The notes below the pieces were generated by a model. That model did no database searches. It saw only the letters and a program-made list of their open reading frames with translations, and had not been told where the DNA came from. A stretch of DNA of 64,000 nucleotides, taken from positions 3,596,001 to 3,660,000 of the forward strand of contig NZ_CP084550.1 of the NCBI RefSeq assembly GCF_021800405.1. Direction: 5' to 3'. A program made the position numbers and the translations under genes. The stretch's first letter is position 1. The number at the start of each line of letters is the position of its first letter. This document shows positions 50,819 through 58,112 of this stretch, one piece after another. This DNA comes from Arthrobacter sp. FW306-07-I (GTDB taxonomy: Bacteria; Actinomycetota; Actinomycetes; Actinomycetales; Micrococcaceae).

Positions 50819-52150
50819 ATGCGCGTGCGTTACGGAAAAGCCACTGCCGCCTTTGCCATAGTCTCGGCGCTGTCCCTTGCGGGCTGCTCAAGCGGCGAAA
50901 GCACCTCTGCTGCCCAGGACACCACCTCCTGCAAGCCCTCCTCCGGACCGGTTGAGTTGTCCTTCACCACCTGGGTGCCTGGCATGGACAAGGTGGTGGA
51001 CCTCTGGAACAAGGACCATCCTGACATCAAGGTAAAGGTCCAGACCGGGCCCAACGGCAACTCGGGCACCTACCAAAACTTCTTCAACCAGCTACAGGCG
51101 GGCAACGCCCCCGACCTGGGGCAGATCGAATACGACGCACTCCCCAACTTCCGTGTGCAGGACGGACTGGCGAACATCGCCGGCTGCGAGGGAGTGGCAG
51201 AAGCCAAGGACAAGTTCGTGGACTGGACCTGGGGCCAGGTCACCTTCAACGAGGACAAGGCCGTCTATGCCATCCCGCAGGACAGCGGTCCGATGGCGAT
51301 GTTCTACCGGGCGGACCTCTTCAAGGAGGCGGGCATCAAGGTCCCCACCACCTGGGACGAATACGCTGCGGCAGCTGAGCAGATCAAGGCCCGCGGCTCC
51401 TACATCACCAACTTCCCCCGCAGCGACGTCAACTGGTTTGCCGGCAACGTATGGCAGGCGGGCGGACAGTGGTTCTCCAACACCGATGACAAGTGGGAGG
51501 TAAACCTGACCGGCAAGGAGTCCGCGAAGGTGGCCAACTACTGGCAGAAGCTGCTCGAAAAGGGCGAGGTATCCACGCTTCCCTCCTTCTCCGATGAGTG
51601 GAACGCCTCCTTCAACAAAGGCCAGCAGTGGACCTGGGTCTCTGCGGTCTGGGGCGCGTCCACCCTGGCAAGCGGAGCCCCCGACACCGCGGGCAAGTGG
51701 GCAGTTGCACCCATGCCGCAGTGGGAGGCCGGCGGAAAGGCCGCGGGCAACTGGGGCGGTTCCTCGACTGCAGTCCTCAAGGGCTCCAAGCACCCGTACG
51801 AGGCAGCCAAATTCGCGCTGTGGCTGAACACGGATCCTGAGGCGCTGGCGCTGGCCAACAAGCTCGGCGGCCTCTACCCCGCGGCCAAATCGGCAAAGGA
51901 CCTCGGCGCCTTCTCCGGCGGCGTGGACTACTTCGGTGGCCAGAAGATCTACGACGTTTTCGCCGAGGCCTCGTCCAACGTGAATCCGAACTTCACCTGG
52001 GGCCCCACCATGACCAAGACCTACACCGATGTGTCGGATGGTTTCGGCAAGGCAGCCGGCGGCAGCGGCACGCTCCTGGATGCACTTAAGAGCGGCCAGC
52101 AGAAGACCGTCGATGCCCTGAAGGCGCAGTCCATCCCCGTCAAGGAATAA
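50819..52150 (+). CDS. ABC transporter galactoside-binding lipoprotein (CUT1)
   Basis: 443 residues with lipobox LSLAGC (Cys23) after a Sec signal. Family 1 solute-binding fold, with VELSFTTWVPGMDKVVDLWNKDHPDIKVKV, FFNQLQAGNAPDLGQIEYDALPNF and many aromatic residues typical of oligosaccharide sites. Last gene of the GH42 operon, 77 bp after the permease, with AAGGAA before the ATG. The substrate is inferred from the GH42 neighbour. Confidence 0.88.
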   Translation: MRVRYGKATAAFAIVSALSLAGCSSGESTSAAQDTTSCKPSSGPVELSFTTWVPGMDKVVDLWNKDHPDIKVKVQTGPNGNSGTYQNFFNQLQAGNAPDLGQIEYDALPNFRVQDGLANIAGCEGVAEAKDKFVDWTWGQVTFNEDKAVYAIPQDSGPMAMFYRADLFKEAGIKVPTTWDEYAAAAEQIKARGSYITNFPRSDVNWFAGNVWQAGGQWFSNTDDKWEVNLTGKESAKVANYWQKLLEKGEVSTLPSFSDEWNASFNKGQQWTWVSAVWGASTLASGAPDTAGKWAVAPMPQWEAGGKAAGNWGGSSTAVLKGSKHPYEAAKFALWLNTDPEALALANKLGGLYPAAKSAKDLGAFSGGVDYFGGQKIYDVFAEASSNVNPNFTWGPTMTKTYTDVSDGFGKAAGGSGTLLDALKSGQQKTVDALKAQSIPVKE

Positions 52151-52183
52151 CGAGCTGGAGGCACAGCCTCGACACAACTCCTG

Positions 52184-52232
52184 ACAACAGAGGCCACCAT
52201 CCCCGCGCCGCGGGGATGGTGGCCTTTGTTGT
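52184..52232. terminator. large bidirectional hairpin terminator
   Basis: A 14-bp perfect stem GGCCACCATCCCCG / CGGGGATGGTGGCC (52192-52205 with 52211-52224) is extended by ACAAC / GTTGT arms, with a 5-base loop. It lies between the convergent ends of the GH42 operon and the next LacI gene. Confidence 0.85.
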
Positions 52233-52242
52233 CAGACGGCCT

Positions 52243-53274
52243 TCAGGGGCACCCGCACGACTGCCGGACGTGGAGCTTTGTGGGAAATATTCTGTGCTTT
52301 GGCTTCCCGCCGCGCTTGGCTTCCACCAGGGCCTGCACGGCGGCTTCCGCCATCGCAGCCACGGGCTGCTCCATAGTGGTCAGGGGCGGCCACGAATATT
52401 CGGATTCAATGGAACCGTCGAAGGACGCGACGGCGATCTCACCCGGCACGGCCAGGCCCGCCTCATGAATGGCGCGGAGCAGGCCCACCGCCTGGGTGTC
52501 CGAGGTTGCGAATATCGCCGTGGGCCTGTTGATCGAGGCCAGCAGCCGTTGGCCGGCCGAATAGCCGCCGGGCCAGGTGAAGCCGCTGTATACGATGGGG
52601 CCCTCCGGCAGGCCTGCCTCCTGGAGCGCCTGGCGCCAACCCACCTCGCGGCCGTCCAGGCTGCCGGAAACGTTGGTGCCCATCGCCAGACCGATATTGG
52701 TGTGCCCATGACCGATCAGATGGTTCACTGCGATCCTGGCCCCTGCTGCGAGGTCCACACCGATGCTGTTGAAGCCCGGGGCATCGCGTTCCTGGTTCAG
52801 CAGCACGGCCGGGATGTCCGCCGTTTCCAGCGCTTCCAGGTCAGGTTCGAAAAGGACACTTGCCAGCAGCACGCCGTCCACCTGGCGGGCGGCGAGGTTG
52901 CGGATGTTCCGCCGCTCCTTGGACAGGTTCCCGTCGGAGTTGCTGAGCACCAGGGCGTAGCCCAGATCCGCGGCAGCGTCCTCAACAGCATGGGCCAGGA
53001 GGGAAAAGAAGGGGTTCGTGTTGTCCGGGATGATGAGCCCCAGCGTCTCGCTTGAACCCAGCTTGAGCGCCCGGGCGGCGGCGTTGGGACGGTAGCCAAG
53101 GACGCGGATGGCGTCCTGGACCTTGGCTTCCGTTGCCGGTGCCACTTTCTTGGGCCCGCCATTGACAACGTAGCTGACGACGGCGGTGCTGACGCCGGCA
53201 TAACGCGCAACGTCCTTGCGGGTTACGGGGCCGCCGCGGGAGGCCTGCGCGGGCGGGGAGGTCATAGTGTCCAT
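52243..53274 (-). CDS. LacI family regulator of the alpha-galactosidase module
   Basis: 343 residues. DNA-binding head VTRKDVARYAGVSTAVVSYVVNGGPKKVA (about 16-44), hinge NAAARALKLGSSETLGLIIPD, then the effector domain. It starts one base after the stop of the Gfo/Idh/MocA gene, so both come from the promoter at about 54.5 kb, which carries CTACTCG-type palindromes: an autoregulated repressor arrangement. ATG 53274 (MDTMTSPP) or 53265. Confidence 0.87.
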   Translation of the reverse strand: MDTMTSPPAQASRGGPVTRKDVARYAGVSTAVVSYVVNGGPKKVAPATEAKVQDAIRVLGYRPNAAARALKLGSSETLGLIIPDNTNPFFSLLAHAVEDAAADLGYALVLSNSDGNLSKERRNIRNLAARQVDGVLLASVLFEPDLEALETADIPAVLLNQERDAPGFNSIGVDLAAGARIAVNHLIGHGHTNIGLAMGTNVSGSLDGREVGWRQALQEAGLPEGPIVYSGFTWPGGYSAGQRLLASINRPTAIFATSDTQAVGLLRAIHEAGLAVPGEIAVASFDGSIESEYSWPPLTTMEQPVAAMAEAAVQALVEAKRGGKPKHRIFPTKLHVRQSCGCP

Positions 53275-53275
53275 G

Positions 53276-54481
53276 CTAACTGCTGGTACCGGGCGCATCA
53301 CCGAAGTCACGGATGGGAAGCCGTACGCCGTTTTGAAGTGCTGACTGGTGGGCCACGATGCCAGGCAGGGTGTAACGGGCCGCCACCCAAGCATTGACCG
53401 GCGGCAGGGTGCCGGTGTTCACGGCCGTGACAAAGTCGTCCACCAGGAAGTGGTGGCTGCCTTCATGTCCGTTGGGTGCGCCGCGGAACTCCTCCGGGAG
53501 CCGTTCTGCGTCGTGGACGGGCGAGAGTCCGGAGACGAAGGCGTCGCGAAGCTCCGGGGCCACGTTTGCCAGGGAGGGGTCGTCCAGGGACATGCTGGGA
53601 CGGGTCTCCATCTGCTCGGAGATGTCATGGACGTTTTGTTTGTCCTGCCAGACCGTAACCTTGGCAAGCTGTTCGAAGCTCGCCTCCGTGCCGAAGAACC
53701 TGAAGCGGGACTCACGGATATGGGAGGGATAGCCCACGCGGCGCATCTCGTTGGTTCGCATCACGCCGCCGTCGTTCAGTTCGAACAGTGCGGTGGCGTT
53801 GGAAAAGTCGTTGCCGAACATACTGATGTCCCTGTTGAAGACGCCGTCGTTCCGGTCGTCGCGGACTCCAACGCAGCTGACGCTGACGGCGTGTCCTGGA
53901 ATGGCACCCAGCACACCACCGATTGCGTGGGTGGGGTACAGCATCGGCGGGTAGCTGGCGGTCTCCTTCCACCGCTCACCCCCGCTGTACTGGTAGGCGT
54001 CGTAGAAGCCCAGGTCCATGTCATGGACGTAATCGCCCTCAGAGTAGAAGATTCGCCCGAACCTGCCGGCCGCCTGCTGTTCGCGGGCATACACCGTAGC
54101 GGGGTTGTAGTAGCTGGTCTCCCCCATCATGTACACCAAGCCGGTTTCCCGGACGGACTGGATGATGCGGGCGATCTCCTCTTCCGATACCGCCATGGGT
54201 ACTGCTGAGTAGACGTGCTTACCTGCCCGGAGCGCCTGTTCGACCAGCGGGCCGTGGGTCCAGCGCTGGGTGAAGATGGCAACGGCATCAACGTCGGAGG
54301 CGAGGAGCTCCGCGAAGTCCGCCTTGGCCCCTGCCAAGTGGTACCGCTCCACAGCCTCGGCCGCGCGCTCGGGCCGCTCGTCCACCACGAAGACGTCGCT
54401 GACGCCGGGGTGGAGGTTGAAAAGGTGCGCGAACTGTCCGCCGAACTGCCCAACGCCGAGTACGCCGATCGAAAACGCCAT
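53276..54481 (-). CDS. Gfo/Idh/MocA family protein without the EKP lysine
   Basis: 401 residues. The Rossmann loop is GVGQFGGQ (8-15), with an acidic end of beta-2 (VVDERP). Where most family enzymes have the catalytic EKP motif, this one reads VYSAVPMA (about 102-109), losing the lysine. The C-terminal beta-sheet domain contains GDYVHDMDLGFYDAYQYSGGERWKE and a conserved HGSHHFLVDDFV. A canonical dehydrogenase mechanism is therefore doubtful. Its place next to a sugar importer and alpha-galactosidase suggests a galactoside derivative as ligand. Start at 54481 with GGAAGG six bases upstream; divergent from the importer genes. Confidence 0.8.
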   Translation of the reverse strand: MAFSIGVLGVGQFGGQFAHLFNLHPGVSDVFVVDERPERAAEAVERYHLAGAKADFAELLASDVDAVAIFTQRWTHGPLVEQALRAGKHVYSAVPMAVSEEEIARIIQSVRETGLVYMMGETSYYNPATVYAREQQAAGRFGRIFYSEGDYVHDMDLGFYDAYQYSGGERWKETASYPPMLYPTHAIGGVLGAIPGHAVSVSCVGVRDDRNDGVFNRDISMFGNDFSNATALFELNDGGVMRTNEMRRVGYPSHIRESRFRFFGTEASFEQLAKVTVWQDKQNVHDISEQMETRPSMSLDDPSLANVAPELRDAFVSGLSPVHDAERLPEEFRGAPNGHEGSHHFLVDDFVTAVNTGTLPPVNAWVAARYTLPGIVAHQSALQNGVRLPIRDFGDAPGTSS

Positions 54482-54523
54482 TGTCTGCCTTCCATTTGAA
54501 GTTTCCCTGAGTGTTTCATCACT

Positions 54524-54539
54524 ATCTACTCGAGTCAAT
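54524..54539. promoter_or_regulatory. LacI-type operator near the Gfo-lacI promoter (ATCTACTCGAGTCAAT)
   Basis: Palindromic core ACTCGAGT (54528-54535) with a left arm ATCT identical to that of the second operator 78 bp away. It lies about 45 bp before the Gfo/Idh/MocA start codon. Confidence 0.6.
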
Positions 54540-54588
54540 ATCCATTTACTGGCGAAAACATCAAGAAAACTAAACCTCATAGGGTCTC

Positions 54589-54618
54589 TTGCGATCCTCT
54601 TATCTACTCGTGTAGATT
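54589..54618 (+). promoter_or_regulatory. promoter of the alpha-galactosidase importer operon
   Basis: -35-like TTGCGA (54589-54594), 18-bp spacer, -10 TAGATT (54613-54618); overlapped by the operator at 54602-54617. Confidence 0.6.
54602..54617. promoter_or_regulatory. LacI-type operator ATCTACTCGTGTAGAT
   Basis: Palindrome with perfect 6-bp arms ATCTAC / GTAGAT overlapping the spacer and -10 of the rightward operon; partner of the site at 54524-54539. Confidence 0.75.
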
Positions 54619-54663
54619 GCTACCCAGCTTGTTACTTCCATCACACTCAGGAAAGGGTCGACG

Positions 54664-55596
54664 ATGACCACCCTTACCAGGAACGCCAGCCGGACGGAGC
54701 ACTCAGTGCACCGGCCCCTGAAGCGCAGGGGACAAAGCGACCTGAAGATCGCACTGCTCTTCATCGCCCCGGCCATGATCGGATTTATCGTTTTCTACCT
54801 GGTGCCCACCCTGCGGGGCATCTACCTCAGCTTCACCGAATACAGCATCCTCGGTGACCCAACATGGATTGGCACTGCCAACTATGAAGCCATCGCCAAG
54901 GACCCTCTGTTTTGGAACGCCCTGGCGGTCACCGCGCAGTACGTCCTGATCAACATCGTCCTGCAGACTGCCCTGGCACTCGGGCTGGCGCTGCTGATGC
55001 ACCGGGTGGCCAAGTCAACCCTGATCCGCGGCGCACTCCTGTTGCCGTACCTCATGGCAAACGTGATCGCCGCCCTTCTCTGGTTCTGGCTCCTCGACTA
55101 CCAGATCGGCATCGTCAATTACTTCATTGAGGCATTCGGCCTGCCCAAGGTGGCATTCTTCGGCAGCGAGGAATGGGCCATCCCCACCCAGGCCCTGATC
55201 AACACCTGGCGGCACATGGGCTACACGGCACTGCTCCTCTTCGCCGGCCTGCAGGCCATCCCCAGCCACGTCTATGAAGTGGCCAACCTGGACGGCGCCT
55301 CCCCCTGGCAGACGTTCCGCAAAATCACCATGCCGCTGCTCCGGCCGGTGCTTGCGCTGGTGCTGATCGTCACCGTGATCGGCTCCTTCCAGGTGTTCGA
55401 CACCGTAGCCGTAACCACCATGGGCGGCCCCGTCAACGCCAGCCGGGTGCTGCAGTTCTACATCTACCAAAAGGCCTTCACGGAATCGGACTTCGGCTAC
55501 GGCTCCGCCCTGGCAGTCATCCTCTTCGTCATCCTCGCCCTGGTGGCCTTCATCCAGATGAAGTTCCTCAAGGGCAACGAATCAGACCTGGACTAA
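54664..55596 (+). CDS. ABC sugar permease, MalF-type (CUT1)
   Basis: 310 residues, six helices beginning LKIALLFIAPAMIGFIVFYLVPTL. Its EAA loop reads EVANLDGASPWQTFRKITMPLLRP (about 207-230), so the first residues are EVA rather than EAA. First gene of the alpha-galactoside importer operon; GAAAGG precedes the ATG. Confidence 0.9.
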   Translation: MTTLTRNASRTEHSVHRPLKRRGQSDLKIALLFIAPAMIGFIVFYLVPTLRGIYLSFTEYSILGDPTWIGTANYEAIAKDPLFWNALAVTAQYVLINIVLQTALALGLALLMHRVAKSTLIRGALLLPYLMANVIAALLWFWLLDYQIGIVNYFIEAFGLPKVAFFGSEEWAIPTQALINTWRHMGYTALLLFAGLQAIPSHVYEVANLDGASPWQTFRKITMPLLRPVLALVLIVTVIGSFQVFDTVAVTTMGGPVNASRVLQFYIYQKAFTESDFGYGSALAVILFVILALVAFIQMKFLKGNESDLD

Positions 55597-55606
55597 GGAC
55601 ACTTCC

Positions 55607-56530
55607 ATGACCACCGCAAAAGTCTCCGCACCCGCCCGGGCAACCGCCCGCCGTCGGACGTTTACCTGGCGCCGCGGCGGCGCCTGGCTCCTCGTAGCCC
55701 TCGCCGTTGCCGTCTCGGTCCTCCCGTTCTACTGGATCCTCCGGACCGCGCTGTCCACCAACGGGGCCTTGGCCGGCAACGCCACCAACCTGCTCCCTGC
55801 AGACTTCAACCTCGGCGCATTCCAGCGCGTTTTCGGCCTGCAGTCCCCGGAAGAGGCCGTGGCCCAGGGCGGATCCGGTGCCCAGATCGACTTCTGGATC
55901 TACCTGCGCAACTCCGTCCTGTTCGCCTCCATCACCACTACCGGCGCCGTGTTCTTCAGCGCCATGGCCGCCTACGCGTTTGCCCGGCTGCGGTGGCGGG
56001 GACGGAACCTGGTCTTCAGCCTGTTCCTGGCCACCATGATGGTGCCACCGATCTTCACCGCGCTGCCCAACTTCCTGCTCATCAAGAACCTGGGCCTGCT
56101 CAACACCATGGTGGGACTGGTGCTCCCCTATATCTTCATGACCCCGTTCGCCATCTTCTTCCTCCGGCAGTTCTTCCTGAACATGTCCCGCGAGGTGGAG
56201 GAAGCGGCAATGCTCGACGGCGCCAAGCACCTTCGGATCTTCTTCCAGATCATCCTGCCAAACGCCGCAGCCCCCATCGCCACCCTTGCCCTGCTCACCT
56301 TCATCGGCCAGTGGAACGAATACTTCTGGCCCCTCCTGGTGGGCCAGGACGAATCCGTCCGGGTCCTCACGGTGGGCCTGGGCGTCTTCAAGTCGCAGTC
56401 GCCGCAGGGCGCCCCCGACTGGTCCGGACTCATGGCGGCCACCCTGGTATCCGCCCTTCCCGTGCTCATCCTGTTCGCCATCTTCGGCAAGAAAATCGTC
56501 AATTCCATCGGTTTCTCCGGCATCAAGTAG
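55607..56530 (+). CDS. ABC sugar permease, MalG-type (CUT1)
   Basis: 307 residues, six helices, EAA loop EEAAMLDGAKHLRIFFQIILPNAAAP (about 200-225). It starts 10 bp after the preceding permease and completes the pore. Confidence 0.9.
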   Translation: MTTAKVSAPARATARRRTFTWRRGGAWLLVALAVAVSVLPFYWILRTALSTNGALAGNATNLLPADFNLGAFQRVFGLQSPEEAVAQGGSGAQIDFWIYLRNSVLFASITTTGAVFFSAMAAYAFARLRWRGRNLVFSLFLATMMVPPIFTALPNFLLIKNLGLLNTMVGLVLPYIFMTPFAIFFLRQFFLNMSREVEEAAMLDGAKHLRIFFQIILPNAAAPIATLALLTFIGQWNEYFWPLLVGQDESVRVLTVGLGVFKSQSPQGAPDWSGLMAATLVSALPVLILFAIFGKKIVNSIGFSGIK

Positions 56531-56617
56531 CAGTAACCCTCCCCACGCAACTCCCCAACACCCTGTCCCGGCACAGGCCATGGCGGCGTGCCCGGAAACA
56601 CCTTGAAAGGACCTGTA

Positions 56618-57964
56618 ATGAAAATGAACAAAAAAGCGCTCGGCTCCCTGGCAGCAGCCGCTGCCGCAGTACTGGCACTCTCGGCCTGCGGAAGCGGTGG
56701 ATCCTCGGAAGCCGGCAAGGGCGAAATCAACTACTGGCTCTGGGACGCAAACCAGCTGCCGGCGTACAAGCAGTGCGCCGACGACTTCCACAAGGCCAAC
56801 CCGGACATCACCGTCAAGGTCACCCAGCGCGGCTGGGACGACTACTGGGGCACCCTCACCAACGGCTTCGTGGCGGGCACCGCCCCTGACGTCTTCACTG
56901 ACCACCTGGGCAAGTACCCGGAATTCATCAAGAACAAGCAGCTGCTGGCGCTGGATGACGCCGTCAAGAAGGACAACATCGACACCAGCGTCTACAACTC
57001 CGGCCTCGCCGACCTGTGGGTGGGACAGGACGGCAAGCGCTACGGACTGCCCAAGGACTGGGACACCATCGCGCTGTTCTACAACACCAAGCTCGCGGCC
57101 GACGCCGGCGTCACGCCTGAACAGATGGCCAGCCTCACGTGGAACCCCCAGGACGGCGGCACCTACGAAAAGACCATCGCCCACCTGACCGTGGACAAGA
57201 ACGGCAAGCGCGGCGACGAACCCGGCTTCGACAAGAACAACGTGGCGGTCTACGGGCTGGGCCTCAACGGCTCCGGCTCCGGACAGGGCCAGACCGAGTG
57301 GAGCTACCTGACAGGCACCACCGACTGGACGCACACCGACAAGAACCCCTGGGGCAAGCACTTCAACTACGACGACCCCAAGTTCCAGCAGAGCATCGAC
57401 TGGTTCGCCGGCCTGGTGGAAAAGGGCTACATGCCCAAGCTCGAAACCACGGTTGGCGCCAGCATGGCTGATACCTTTGCCGCCGGAAAGTCCGTCATCA
57501 ACGCCAACGGCTCCTGGATGATCGGCCAGTACACCGGCTACAAGGACATCAAGGTGGGCATCGCCCCCACTCCCGTCGGAGTCAACGGCAAGCGCGCCAG
57601 CATGTATAACGGCCTGGCGGACTCCGTCTACGCCGGCACCAAGAAGCCTGAAGCCGCCATCAAGTGGGTGGAGTACCTGGGCTCCGCCGCCTGCCAGGAC
57701 GTGGTCGCCTCCAAGGCCGTCGTCTTCCCCGCCATCAAGACCTCTGCCGACAAGGCCGTTGAAGCCTTCAAGGCCAAGGGCGTGGACGTGACCCCCTTCA
57801 GCGAGCAGGTCAAGGACGGCACCACGTTCCTGTACCCGATTGCGGACAACGCCGCCAAGGTTGACGGCATCATGAAGCCGGCCATGGACTCGGTGGTGTC
57901 CGGCAAGGCACCAGCCAGCTCCCTCACCCAGGCCAACGACCAGGTCAACGCCCTGTTCAAGTAG
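56618..57964 (+). CDS. ABC transporter alpha-galactoside-binding lipoprotein (CUT1)
   Basis: 448 residues with lipobox LALSAC (Cys24). Family 1 binding-protein fold: INYWLWDANQLPAYKQCADDFHKANPDITVKV, GTAPDVFTDHLGKYPEF, YGLPKDWDTIALFYNTKLA. With a GH36 enzyme directly downstream, the ligand is probably an alpha-galactoside such as raffinose, melibiose or stachyose. Start at 56618 with GAAAGG eight bases before it. Confidence 0.88.
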   Translation: MKMNKKALGSLAAAAAAVLALSACGSGGSSEAGKGEINYWLWDANQLPAYKQCADDFHKANPDITVKVTQRGWDDYWGTLTNGFVAGTAPDVFTDHLGKYPEFIKNKQLLALDDAVKKDNIDTSVYNSGLADLWVGQDGKRYGLPKDWDTIALFYNTKLAADAGVTPEQMASLTWNPQDGGTYEKTIAHLTVDKNGKRGDEPGFDKNNVAVYGLGLNGSGSGQGQTEWSYLTGTTDWTHTDKNPWGKHFNYDDPKFQQSIDWFAGLVEKGYMPKLETTVGASMADTFAAGKSVINANGSWMIGQYTGYKDIKVGIAPTPVGVNGKRASMYNGLADSVYAGTKKPEAAIKWVEYLGSAACQDVVASKAVVFPAIKTSADKAVEAFKAKGVDVTPFSEQVKDGTTFLYPIADNAAKVDGIMKPAMDSVVSGKAPASSLTQANDQVNALFK

Positions 57965-57974
57965 CCCTCAGTAT

Positions 57975-58045
57975 GTGGTTGCGTATGTGGTCGCAACCAC
58001 CGGCCGGATGCCTCCGCTTCCACCTCGCGGCGGCGGCATCCGGCC
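57975..58045. terminator. two consecutive hairpins between binding protein and GH36 gene
   Basis: GTGGTTGCG / CGCAACCAC (57975-57983 with 57992-58000), then GGCCGGATGCC / GGCATCCGGCC (58002-58012 with 58035-58045). Neither has a strong T-run; they likely attenuate or stabilise, lowering GH36 expression relative to the binding protein. Confidence 0.55.
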
Positions 58046-58112
58046 ACCCCTTTCCCTTGCTTTCTCCCGTGCGTAACTTAAGATGCACCCCTTGAACACT
58101 GAAAGAGATCCT

